A stretch of DNA of 64,000 bases from Neoarius graeffei (Eukaryota; Chordata; Actinopteri; Siluriformes; Ariidae). Shown here piece by piece: positions 1 through 9,236 of the stretch; position 1 is the stretch's first letter; each line of letters begins with the position of its first letter. The position numbers and the translations under genes were made by a program. The stretch is taken from contig NC_083582.1 in assembly GCF_027579695.1 (NCBI RefSeq), forward strand, positions 4,188,378 to 4,252,377, written 5' to 3'. Under the pieces are notes generated by a model that made no database searches, was not told the origin of the DNA, and saw only the letters and a list, made by a program, of their open reading frames with translations.

Positions 1-190
1 GGCTCCTTGGTTTTCATGTTGCTTGCTTTGTAGTGTTGCAGAGTCAGGGTCCTTCCAGAACAGGTTGATTTATACAGACATCATGTGACAGATCATGTGA
101 CACTTTGATTGCACACAGGTGGATCTTAATCAATTACTTATGTGACTTACCGGTATGAAGTGAATTGGTTGGGCCAGCTCTTTTCTAGGG
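1..190. mobile_element. Tc1-like transposon remnant, first part
   Basis: The noncoding sequence (CATGTGACA repeats, GCACACAGGTGGA, TATGTGACTT) resembles the stretch between the transposase gene and terminal repeat of fish Tc1-like elements. It stops at the TAGGG duplicated by the Gypsy insertion at 191. It resumes at 4561 (GAATACTTATGCACAC) and again at 5275 after a LINE tail, so one old Tc1-like copy is split in three. No transposase reading frame remains in the window. Family assignment is from remembered consensus only. Confidence 0.6.
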
Positions 191-496
191 TGTAGAAGTC
201 AGAGCGGGTGGGTGGAGCACAGAAGTACGGCAGGCAAGAACTGAGTTCCAAAACCTCTTTTTATTTGCACTTTACAGTCGCAAACGTACACTCTCCCAGC
301 CACATGCATATACACACACATCAGTCATCTGGTTTGGGAGAGAGCTCACTTCCTCTGCTCTCTCTCACCTTATATAGGGCGCGGTTGCTGGGAAGACACA
401 CAAACACAGGTTAATTCACATCAGGTGTAGTGATTCTGCCACTTACCTTCCCTGACTCCGCCCTCCGGTCACAGATTGACGCTTGACCACGCCCCC
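191..496 (-). repeat. 3' LTR of Gypsy element 1 (edge deleted)
   Basis: It matches the LTR at 4245-4555 along almost its whole length, including the GGTGGGTGGAGCACAG segment, the TATATAAG promoter motif and the AATAAA signal on the minus strand. The last nine bases present in the other copy (ending TGCCACA on the plus strand) are missing. The sequence goes directly into RT-coding DNA at about 497, which marks the internal deletion. Confidence 0.88.
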
Positions 497-1073
497 TGTG
501 GGACTCCTCGATGATGCCCATTTCGAGCATGGCCTCGAGTTCTTCCCGAACCACTTTTTTCTTGTGTTCGGGTAGCCTGTAAGGGCGGCTACGCACTACC
601 ACCCCCGGGGGCGTCTCAGTGTGGTGCTCTATGAGGTCGGTGCGGCCGGGCAGGGGCGAGAACACATCCAAAAATTCGGTCTGCAATTGGGCAACCTCTG
701 TGAGTTGGGTCGGGGAGAGGTAGTCTCCACAGGGGACCGGAGAGGTACGTGATGCCAATGCTCCCTTTTGAACCTCCGGCCCCAGCTCTGCCTTCTCCGG
801 AACCACTGACACCAACGCCACAGGGACCTCCTCATTGCAGAGTTTGAGCAGATTGAGGTGGTAAATCTGTAGCACCCCACCCCTGTCCATTCGCCTCACC
901 TCGTATTCGACGTCCCCGACTCGCCGTGTGACCTCAATGGGTCCTTGCCACTTGGCTACCAATCTGGAGCTCGATGTGGGCAACAGTACGAGTACTTTAT
1001 CTCCTGGTGCGAACTCCCTAAGGCACGTACCCTTGTCATACAGGCGGGTTTGCCGTTCTTGGGCCTGCCGCAA
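497..1073 (-). pseudogene. Integrase C-terminus and RT N-terminus, Gypsy element 1
   Basis: The minus-strand frame carries a GPY/F-type module typical of Gypsy integrase C-termini (GDKVLVLLP, then KWQGP) and a YEVRR and IYHLNLLK segment. It then runs without a stop into the RT lead-in (PPGVVVRSRPYRLPEHKKK, MLEMGIIEES). Coding stops matching at about 497, where the LTR begins, so palm motifs are absent. The direct integrase-to-RT continuity in one frame is the clearest sign of the Gmr1-type order. Compare 61.5-64 kb. Confidence 0.85.
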
Positions 1074-1933
1074 ATTCTCCAGGGTTAGGTGTGTGTGTGG
1101 AGTTTTGCGTGCAGGTCAATAACGCATTGAATTTCACTTTAACTTGGTGAAGGTCCTTCCTCTCAATTTTCTCGCAGCACATCCAAAATGCCGCGCGACT
1201 TACTCCCATATAACAATTCGAACGGGGAGAACCCCGTGGAGGCTTGTGGGACCTCTCACACTGCAAACAACAAGGGTTCAAGCCATTTATCCCAATTACG
1301 TGCATCCTCGCTTACGAATTTCCTAATTATATTTTTGAGGGTGCGATTGAATCGTTCGACTAAACTGTCCATTTGTGGGTGATAAACGCTGGTGCTGCTC
1401 GGCTTAATACCTAATAACCCATAAAGTTCGTTCAGTGTTCGTGACATAAACAAGGTGCTTTGATCAGTCAGAATCTCTTTGGGGATTCCAACTCGGGAGA
1501 TAACGCGGAAGAGCGCTTCTGCAGTACTGCGCGCTGAGATATTGCGAAGAGGTACTGCTTCTGGGTATCGCGTTGCATAGTCCACTAGAACTAATATAAA
1601 GCGGTACCCTCGTGTTGACCGATCTAATGGCCTGACAAGATCCATCCCAATCCTTTCAAACTGGGTCTCGATTAATGGGAGAGGGCGCAAAGGCGCTTTT
1701 GGAATGGCCGCTGGATTTACTAACTGGCATTTGCGGCACGCCGTACACCACCTACGGACATTGCCGCGAATCCCTGGCCAATAGAACCGGGCCATTATTC
1801 GGGCTAGTGTTTTATCCTGCCCTAGGTGTCCAGCCATGGGATTAAAGTGAGCCACCTGGAATACCAATTCCCGGCAGCTTTTTGGAATCAAGAGTTGCAT
1901 GATTTGTTCTTTAGTCTGAGTGTCCTGCATCAC
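1074..1933 (-). pseudogene. Integrase core, Gypsy element 1
   Basis: The minus-strand ORF at 1256-1933 holds the zinc-binding end (CTACRKCQ) and the DDE core: GMDLVRPL, then LTDQSTLF where TDQG is usual, then YHPQMDSLVERFNRTL. It would splice and insert cDNA into the host genome. The frame breaks near 1256 and continues in a second frame to about 1074, so at least one frameshift separates the core from the C-terminal module. Confidence 0.85.
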
Positions 1934-2290
1934 TCAGTATAATCTATCCTTCATAATAGAAAAATAGGGGAAGGACGGGGTGGCGTTTGGCTGGAGCATT
2001 TGACCATCGATTACTCTCACTTGGTCAAACGCATGCCGCAGAGTCTCGTCTCACGACTGCTCTAACTGAAAATCCATGAGGGATTCCCCGAGAGAGGGAG
2101 GAGGAGCCAGCGGCTCCTCACTCTGACCCGGAGATGACGTAGACAGCTCCGTGACAGCTGCTCCCGCCAGTGCGACACCAGGACCTCCCCCTGCTGAACT
2201 ACGACAGGACCCACTCTTTACTAAATGACTCATTAACTCCCCAAATCCTGGCCAATCAGTCCCCAAAATTATTGAGTATGTGAGGCGAGG

Positions 2291-2946
2291 ATCAAGTCAA
2301 GTCAAGTCAAGTAGCTTTTATTTGTCCCAGCTTGGGCAATTGTTTTGCAGTAATAGTACACATGTACGCACAACACTCACGCTTCCACAAGACAATGTAA
2401 AGAAACACACAAAAGGTTAAAAATAATAAATAAGATTCAATGGAGGAGTGGGTGCATAGTGTAAAAATTAAAATAATAAAATAGATGCAGTGGGGAAATG
2501 AAAAGCCCGCTGTTAAGATACCTAAACATGAGTACACAACCTGGCATATGGCTATCTGTGTTTCCTAGTAGAGTTTAGCAGCTGAACAGCAGAAGGTATA
2601 AAAGAGTGCTTGTACCTGTTGGTCCGGGCTAATGGATATTTAAAACGGGAGCCAGAAGGCAAAAGCTGAAATTCACTGTGCAGAGGATGGGTGTAATTAT
2701 CCAAAATAGATTCAGCTTTCCTGATTACCTGCTCTTCATACAATGCAGTCATACTTTTCTGTTGAACACCAGTTACATTACTGCATACCTTAATGATCTT
2801 AGAAATGGCATTTTTGTTTTTCACATTGAGAAATGCATACCAACAGATAGCAGAGAAAGTAAGTATGGATTCAATGAAAGATCTATAAAACATGGTCATT
2901 AAAGACTTGTCAACATGAAACCTTGCCAGCTTCCTGAGACAGTATA
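2291..2946 (-). mobile_element. 5'-truncated LINE fragment inside Gypsy element 1
   Basis: The minus strand encodes the end of a non-LTR reverse transcriptase (FYRSFIES, LTFSAICWY, LLPSGSRFKYPL, FIPSAVQLLN), typical of the C-terminus of CR1/L2/Rex1-group LINEs. It is followed by a 3' tail of TTGACTTGACTTGA type (AAGTCAAGTC on the plus strand at 2294). Coding similarity begins at about 2946, next to the protease end of the host Gypsy. The insertion is therefore younger than the Gypsy element. I could not see a target duplication. Confidence 0.75.
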
Positions 2947-4200
2947 ATTAACCATCGCCTTTACTCTAAATTTTTCCCCTCTGAAAAAAATGTGGACCGA
3001 CACTAAAGGGTAGCTGTGAACATCCCCATGCACACACAACACCTTCACCCCCTGTGCTCCCCCTAATGCCTCATCTTGCACCAGGCTTTGGTGAATTGAG
3101 GTCTGATTACAGCCAGAGTCCACCAAAGCCTGATATGTATCCCCTTGGATACTCACCAGTATGCGATACGCTCTGGCCCGATTGAGGGTGGCTCCTGGTG
3201 CATCGGGTATCCGGACCACCGCGCCCACCTCCTTTGCTGAGCATTGATGCTGGAGGTGCCCCGGCTCCCCGCAGAACCAGCAAACCGGCCTGGGCTTTCT
3301 CTCTGCACCGGTATTCTGGGGCTCACTCACCTGGGGGGGGAGAGACAGACACGGAAGCGGGAAACGGGAGGACACCGCGAGTGCGGCGGACCGGCTCTGA
3401 GGGAGCTGGCCCCCGCCTCCGCGGTGGGGGAACGGGGCGAGGGCAAGACACAGAAGGGGAGGGGGAGAGAGAGAGGAGAGAAGCGAAGAGGGGATCTGTG
3501 ATCCTGCTGTGGGAACAGCCGCCAAATGATCCTCCACCAACTCGATGGCCTGATCCAGCGACGCCGGGCGATGGCACTGGACCCACTCTGCCATTTCTTT
3601 GGGAAGTTGCATGATGAACTGCGCCAGTGCCACCAGGTCGACGACTCCCTCGGCATCACAGTTGTCAGCCCTCAGCCACCGCCTGCAGGCGTCCCAGAGT
3701 TGCTGGCCAAACTCGAACGGGTGGCCGACCTCCTCTAGGCGCAGAGCGCGGAAGCGCTGATGATGTTGTTCGGGGGTGCGCCCCACACGCTGGAGGACGG
3801 CCCGGCGCAGGTCCGTGTAGACCACCCGGCTGTTGGTGGGGAGCTGTAGCGCGGCCAGCTGTGCCTCGCCTATTAGCAGGGGGAGGAGGCGCGCCATGCG
3901 CTGTTCTACCGGCCACCCTGAGGCCTCTGCTGCTTGTTCAAATAGCGTGAGGAAGGCCTCGGGGTCATCGTGCGGGCCCATCTTCGTTAGGGTGAGGTGG
4001 AGTGGGCCCACAGTGGTGGAGATGGTGGACCCCGCCGACGCGAGGAGGTGCCAGAACGCCTGACGATCTTCCTGTTGCGCCAGCACCAGGGCCTCAAACC
4101 GTTGTTCTTGCTCCTTTCGGAGGGCGAGCAGCGCCTGGTGCTGGCTCTGTTAGGCCGTGGTGAGGGCGTGGATCAGGTCTGCGAAGGGGGAGGACTCCAT
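2947..4200 (-). pseudogene. gag-protease of Gypsy element 1 (SCAN-like capsid)
   Basis: The likely start is the ATG at 4198-4200 (MESSPFADL), but an in-frame stop follows near 4150. An open frame of about 380 codons then runs from 4086. It contains a SCAN-like capsid region (GEAQLAALQLP, FRALRLEEVGHPFEF, DQAIELVEDHLA), a low-complexity linker, a CCHC zinc knuckle (CWFCGEPGHLQHQC) for RNA packaging, and a retropepsin motif (ALVDSGCNQTSIH). The SCAN domain of vertebrate zinc-finger proteins is thought to derive from Gmr1-like capsid, which fits the gene order here. The protease is cut at its C-terminus by the LINE at 2946. Confidence 0.88.
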
Positions 4201-4226
4201 GGGGCTGTTCTCCTCTGTGCTCGGCC

Positions 4227-4243
4227 CCCGGGTTTCGGCACCA
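4227..4243 (-). promoter_or_regulatory. Primer-binding site of Gypsy element 1
   Basis: One base inside the 5' LTR, the minus strand reads TGGTGCCGAAACCCGGG. This begins with the TGG complementary to a tRNA CCA end, as expected for minus-strand cDNA priming. I could not assign the tRNA with certainty. Confidence 0.7.
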
Positions 4244-4244
4244 C

Positions 4245-4555
4245 TGTAGAAGTCAGAGCGGGTGGGTGGAGCACAGAAGTACGGCAGGCCAGAACTGAGT
4301 TCCAAAAACTCTTTTTATTTGCACTTTGCAGTTGCAAGTGTAGACTCTCCCAGCCACACGCATATACACACACCTCAGTCATCTGGTTCAGGAGAGAGCT
4401 CCCTCTGCTCTCTCTCTCCTTATATAGGGCGTGGTTGCGGGGAAGACACACAAACACAGGTTAATTCACATCAGGTGTAGTGATTCTGCCACTTACCTTC
4501 CCTGACTCCGCCCTCCGGTCACAGACTGATGCTTGACCACGCCCCCATTGCCACA
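4245..4555 (-). repeat. 5' LTR of Gypsy element 1
   Basis: A 311-bp LTR beginning TGTGGCA and ending TTCTACA on the minus strand. It has a TATATAAG promoter motif at about 4420-4427 and an AATAAA signal at 4314-4319, in the right order for a U3-R-U5 structure. The flanking TAGGG at 4556 is the target duplication. Confidence 0.9.
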
Positions 4556-4640
4556 TAGGGGTTTCATACGAAAGGGAGTGAATACTTATGCACACTCCAG
4601 ATTTCTGTTTTTTCATCTGAATGTGTTTTTCCGGTTTCTG

Positions 4641-5274
4641 GTTGAGAGTACGTCGTGCGCATTCTGGCTGCCGCTTTTCACCGGAGCTTTTTTATTTTCT
4701 CTCCTTTTTTTATTTTAATTTTTTTTTCTTTTTTCTGTGTTTGATGTTTGTTTGAGTGTTTTAGTCCGCCGGTTGTGGTGTAGCTCCGGACCCAGTTTTG
4801 GGCGTCGGTTCCCTCCAGGCCTTGGTTCGTTGTGGGTGATGCCTGTGCTCCCAGCTATGGACTGCAGTGAGCTCGTTGCTCATTTTAACATTGTGGTTGT
4901 CCAGTGCTCTGTGCTTTAATGCTTGGTGTGATGTTCCGAGCGATGTTGCTCAATGGCATCGCGGTGGCTGTACAGGCAGTTTGGGACATACCAGCACTCT
5001 GCATGGCGGTGCTTCTGTGCTCGCTTTGTGGATCCATGGCATGGTGCTCGAGCGATGTTGCTGGTGGCATCACGGCGGCTGTGCTGGAGATGTGGGACTT
5101 GTTTTCATGAGTCTTTTGGTAGGACTGTGGCTGCTACACCACTGGAATGATATCCTGACCTCAATTTGGTGGACTATTTTTTTCTTCTGCCAATTATTGT
5201 AAAGCGACCTTGGGTTTTGAGATAGGTGCTATATAAATTGAACATATTTATTATTTATTTAATTATTTAATTAT
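4641..5274 (+). mobile_element. LINE-type 3' tail inserted in the Tc1 remnant
   Basis: A pyrimidine-rich start is followed by a noncoding segment ending TTGTAAAGCGACCTTGGG ... GTGCTATATAAATTGAA and an AT-rich simple tail. This ending is characteristic of L2-type fish LINE 3' regions. It interrupts the Tc1-like sequence, which resumes with GTTTGTGTCACAATAAA. No protein is encoded. Confidence 0.6.
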
Positions 5275-5420
5275 TGTTTGTGTCACAATAAAACACCAAT
5301 TTTCACCTTTAAAGTGGTAGGCACATTGTGTAAATCAAACAGTGCTAATCCCCCCAAAATCCATTTTAATTCCAGTTTATAATGCAACAAAATACTTTTA
5401 CAGTGTACCTTTTGTAAAAC
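5275..5420. mobile_element. Tc1-like 3' end
   Basis: CACAATAAAACACC, CTTTAAAGTGGTAGGCA and AATCCATTTTAATTCCAG are hallmarks of a widespread Tc1-like 3' terminal region. A second copy lies at 8640-8795. This is the last part of the element that starts at position 1. Confidence 0.65.
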
Positions 5421-5425
5421 ATTAC

Positions 5426-5540
5426 TGTAGAATCAGACCAGGTGGGTGGAGCACAGTAGCACGGCAGGCCAGAACTGAGTTCTCAAAAACCTCTTTTATT
5501 GTAGCTTTTCAGCTTTTACATTCACTCTCCCAGGCGCGCG

Positions 5541-5597
<57 letters not shown>

Positions 5598-5774
5598 GTG
5601 TTCTGGTTGGGGAGAGCTCCCTTTCCCTGCTCTCTCCTTTTAAAGGGCGCGGTCACTGGGGAAGACACAGAAACACAGGTTAATTCCCATCGGGTGCAAT
5701 GATTCCACCACTTACCTTCCCTGACTCTGACCTCCAGTCACAGACCAACGCTTGGCCACGCCCCTGCTGCCACA
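5426..5774 (-). repeat. 3' LTR of Gypsy element 2
   Basis: Same family as the LTRs of element 1 (GGTGGGTGGAGCACAG, GGCAGGCCAGAACTGAGTTC, AACACAGGTTAATTC). It is longer because of a CA microsatellite at about 5543-5596. It starts TGTGGCA and ends TCTACA on the minus strand. Confidence 0.85.
5543..5596 (+). repeat. (CA)n microsatellite in LTR
   Basis: Uninterrupted CA dinucleotides follow a GCGCGCGCACGC lead, expanded from the short ACACACAC present in the LTRs of element 1. Confidence 0.95.
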
Positions 5775-6140
5775 TACCCCCACCACCCGACTCAGGCTGA
5801 GGAGCCATCCGGCCTGCAGCTGACTCCCCCCCACTTGACAGGAGAGGAAATCCACCACGACCATCTGCGCCCCTGGCCTGTGGACCACCTCGAACTTAAA
5901 CGGCTGGAGTGCCAGATACCAACGGGTGATCCGTGCATTGGCATCCTTCATGCGGTGGAGCCACTGCAGGGGCGCATGGTCCGAACAGAGGGTGAAAGGG
6001 CACCCCAGCAGGTAGTAGCGGAGGGTGAGGACTGCCCACTTGATGGCAAGGCACTCCTTTTCAATTGTGCTGTACCTGCCCTCTTGCACCGACAGCTTTC
6101 GGCTGAAGTACAGCACTGGACGGTCCTCCCCCTCCACCTC
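5775..6140 (-). pseudogene. RNase H of Gypsy element 2
   Basis: The minus-strand frame reads RPVLYFSRKLS, RYSTIEKECLAIKWAV, CSDHAPLQWL and ITRWYLALQPF, the usual Gypsy RNase H connection. A stop just upstream of this frame separates it from RT. The frame continues past the domain into the polypurine tract and LTR. Confidence 0.85.
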
Positions 6141-7151
6141 CTAGGACAGAACAGCCCCCAGCCCTCTGTCCGATGCGTCCGTCTGCAAAATAAAGGGGAG
6201 AGAAAAGTCAGGGGAGTGGAACAGTGGCCCCCCACACAGTGCAGCCTTTACCTCAGAGAAAGCCTGCTGGCATTGCTCTGTCCACTGGACTGGATCTGGT
6301 GCTCCCTTTTTAGTGAGATCAGCCAGTGGGCTGGTGACGTCCGAATAATTAGGTATAAACCTACGACAGTAGCCAGCCAGTCCCAGGAACTGTCTCAACC
6401 CCTTTTTGGTCTTGGGCCTCGGGAAGGCCGCAATCGCTGCTGTCTTATTAATTTGGGGACGTACCTGCCCATTGCCCAAGTGGAAACCCAGATACCGTAC
6501 TTCCACCCGCCCAATCACACACTTCTTCGGGTTGGCTGTGAGACCCGCTCGACTCATTGACCTAAGGACGGCCATCAGGTGTTCCAAGTGCCGCGGCCAG
6601 TCATTACTGTAAATAATAATGTAGTCCAAGTAGGCGGCCGCGTAGGTGGTGTGGGGGCGGAGGACCCTATCCACGAGGCGCTGGAAAGTAGCGGGCGCCC
6701 CAAACAGCCCAAAAGGAAGTGTGACAAACTGGTGTAAGCCAAACGGTGTGGAAAAGGCCATTTTCTCTCAGGATAGCGGAGTCAAGGGGATCTGCCAATA
6801 TTCCTTTGTCAAATCCAGTGTCGAATAAAACCGAGCTGTGCCTAGTCGATCGAGCAACTCATCAATACAAGGCATAGGGTATGCATCAAATTTAGACACC
6901 GCATTGACTTTTCTATAGTCCACACAGAACCAGACCGACCCATCGGCCTTGGGAACCAAGACCACCGGGCTGCTCCAGTCGCTGTGGGACTCCTCGATGA
7001 TGCCCATTTCGAGCATGACCTCGAGTTCTTCCCAAACCACCTTTTTTTTGTGTTCCGGCAGACTGTAAGGGTGGCTGCGCACTACTACCCCCAGGGGAGT
7101 CTTAATGTGGTGTTCTATGAGGTGGGTGCAGCCAGGCAGCGGCGAGAACAC
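6141..7151 (-). pseudogene. Reverse transcriptase of Gypsy element 2
   Basis: Two minus-strand frames together cover RT: 6768-7151 (PYSLPEHKKK, SPVVLVPKADGS, VDYRKVNAVS) and 6141-6761 (FSTPFGLHQF, then the palm and thumb, LGLAGYCRRFIPNYS). The catalytic YLDD box reads YLDY at about 6622-6636, losing one metal-binding Asp. The frame break near 6765 adds to that, so the enzyme is dead. Confidence 0.88.
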
Positions 7152-7287
7152 ATCAGAAAATTCTGTTTACAACTGGGCGACCTCCGTGAGCTGGTTCGGG
7201 GAGAGGTGGTCTCCACAGGGGACCGGAGTGGTGGGCAATGTTAATTTTCTTTTTTGAACCTCTGACCCCAGCTCCACCCAGCTCTGA

Positions 7288-7880
7288 CACCAAGTTGTGT
7301 TCAAGTTTCTGATGGTTTATGCTGAAGAATTCTGAGGTAGTCCTCCTTCTTCATTATTCCATCCACTTTGTGCAATGAACCAGTTCCACTGGCAGCAAAA
7401 CAGCCCCAGAGCATGATGATCCTACCACCACCACCAGCTGGTACAGTGTTCCTCTGTACATGGTGGTCATTGTGGCCAAACAACTCAATTTTGTCTTATC
7501 TGACCATACAGCTTTTCTCCAGAAGGCTTTTTCATTGTTCGTGTGGTCAGCTTCAAACTTTAGTTAAGCTTGAAGGTGTCGATTTTGGAGCAGGAGGTTA
7601 TTTCTTGGATAGCAGCCTCTTAGCCCATGGTGATCTGAATTGTAGATAGTGATCCATCAGCTTCCAGTTCATGGCAGGGCTGTGCCATGGTGGTTCCCAG
7701 GTTGTTCCTGACCATCCAAACCAATTTCCTTTTAGCTGAGGGTGACAGTTTGGGTTTTCTTGAAGCAAAGTGGCTTGTCAAAGTGACTACACTTCACAAT
7801 AATCCCTTCCTATCTTTCTTTGAGGAACATTGTTTTTAAAAATTTCAGTCATTTTCTCATGCATTTGGTGACAAACTGGA
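7288..7880 (-). mobile_element. Tc1-like transposase fragment
   Basis: The minus strand at 7301-7483 encodes FGHNDHHVQRNT, IIMLWGCFAASGTG and DGIMKKEDYLRIL, typical of the middle of a Tc1-like transposase. More degraded transposase-related sequence follows to about 7880. It begins abruptly where Gypsy element 2 ends. Confidence 0.75.
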
Positions 7881-8008
7881 GATCCTCGGCCCATCTTTAC
7901 TCCTCAAAGACTCAGCCTTTCCTGGATACTGATTTTGTACCAAATCATGATTACAGCCATCTGTTTCATATCACATCATCATTTAACTGTTTTACCTCAT
8001 TACTCGCC

Positions 8009-8242
8009 CTAAATTTCCTCCATCCCAACTTTTTGTATTGAAGGAAGAGGAGGGGCCCAAGAACAGAACCCTGGGGGACACCACAAGTAGCAGGGGACAT
8101 GGAGGCTTGTGTGGACCCAGTTTGACAACTGTCGTCTGTTGGTGAGGAAGGACCGAGACCAGTGGAGGGCTGGGTCAGTGATACCAGTAGCTGGCAGTTG
8201 GGAGATAAGTGTGTCATGGATGGATGTATCTGCAGCAGCCAA
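8009..8242 (-). pseudogene. Non-LTR reverse transcriptase fragment
   Basis: Two overlapping minus-strand frames give DTSIHDTLISQL, WSRSFLTNR and CGVPQGSVLGPLLF. The last is the conserved RT palm motif of L2/CR1-type LINEs. Switching between frames shows one or more frameshifts. The fragment is short and isolated between Tc1-derived pieces. Confidence 0.75.
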
Positions 8243-8639
8243 CTAATGATGACAGTGTAAATTTCAGTAAATGCTTTGAGACAGAAAGTAAAAGTCAGTG
8301 CTGCTATCAGCTCTGGATCAAATTCCCATTGACTCGTTGTCTGACTCCACCCTCAGCACCTCCTCAGATCACATCCATAAGATCTCAGCCTTCGACATCC
8401 TCAGCTGTGTTTTTCTGTCTTTTTTCCTGATGTTGTTGTACATTTTATTTATTAATAAAACTGACAATAAATACAAACAAATAGAAAGTAAATGCATTTT
8501 AATGATTCATATTTTTTCCTTCTATCAGAATGGATACTGAGATGACGATGTTTTCTTTTTCAATTTTTTAATGATGTTATCTGAGCTGCTCTAGCTCACA
8601 GTTACACACTAACACACATCACAGTCTCCTGTGATGAGG

Positions 8640-8795
8640 AAATCACAGGAGACAACAATGTTCAGCTTTAAAGTGGTCGGCATGTTGTGTAAATCAAATG
8701 GTGCTAACCCCCCCAAAAATCCATTTTAATTCCAGCTTGTAATGTGACAAAACAGAACAAACACTAAAGGGGATGAATACTTTTACAAGATACTG
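8640..8795. mobile_element. Tc1-like 3' end, second copy
   Basis: CTTTAAAGTGGTCGGCATG, TGTGTAAATCAAA, AATCCATTTTAATTCCAG and GGGGATGAATACTTTTACAAG match the 5275-5420 segment and continue into the terminal repeat (ATACTGT). Confidence 0.65.
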
Positions 8796-8837
8796 TTTAT
8801 ATATATATAGATAGATAGATATAGATATATAGATATA

Positions 8838-9197
8838 TAGTGGTTAGCACTGTTGCCTCACAGCAAGAAGGTCCAGGTTCGAGCCCCGTGGCCGGCAAGG
8901 GCCTTTCTGTGTGGAGTTTGCATGTTCTCCCCGCGTCCACGTGGGTTTCCTCCGGGTGCTCCGGTTTTCCCCACAGTCCAAAGACATGCAGGTTAGGTTA
9001 ACTGGTGACTCTAAATTGAGCGTAGGTGTGAATGTGAGTGTGAATGGTTGTCTGTGTCTATGTGTCAGCCCTGTGATGACCTGGCGACTTGTCCAGGGTG
9101 TACCCCGCCTCTCGCCCGTAGTCAGCTGGGATAGGCTCCAGCTTGCCTGCGACCCTGTAGAACAGGATAAAGCAGCTAGAGATAATGAGATGAGATG

Positions 9198-9198
<1 letters not shown>
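8838..9198 (+). mobile_element. tRNA-derived SINE, copy 1
   Basis: It has a tRNA-like head with A box (TAGTGGTTAGC) and B box (GGTTCGAGCCC), a body (GTGTGGAGTTTGCATGTTC, GACATGCAGGTTAGGTTAAC, TCAGCTGGGATAGGCTCCAG) and a tail of ATGAGATGAGATG. The first bases of the head are lost in an AT microsatellite. Seven copies occur in this window. Confidence 0.85.

Positions 9199-9233
<35 letters not shown>

Positions 9234-9236
<3 letters not shown>

Larger units (their letters stand above)
191..4555 (-). mobile_element. Gmr1-like Ty3/Gypsy LTR retrotransposon with internal deletion
   Basis: A complete insertion unit: two related LTRs (191-496 and 4245-4555) bounded by the perfect 5-bp duplication TAGGG at 186-190 and 4556-4560. 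Reading the minus strand, the order is 5' LTR, primer-binding site, gag with protease, integrase, then the start of reverse transcriptase, which runs straight into the 3' LTR. Integrase before RT is the gene order of Gmr1-like Gypsy elements. Catalytic RT, RNase H and the polypurine tract are deleted. A LINE fragment sits between protease and integrase (2291-2946). Frameshifts and a gag nonsense codon make it defective. Confidence 0.9.
5426..7287 (-). mobile_element. Gmr1-like Gypsy element 2 (3' part only)
   Basis: On the minus strand: RT lead-in, RT, RNase H, a polypurine-like GGTGGTGGGGG, then a 3' LTR (5426-5774). Everything upstream of RT is missing: at about 7287 the sequence changes to a Tc1-like fragment. 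The sequence is clearly of the same family as elements 1 and 3. Several frameshifts separate the coding blocks. Confidence 0.85.

Noticed and set aside
3198-3614. Plus-strand 138-codon frame over the Gypsy gag
   Set aside because: It is the antisense of the gag low-complexity linker and has no independent similarity.
4867-5202. Plus-strand 111-codon frame
   Set aside because: It lies in the noncoding 3' tail of a LINE-type repeat.
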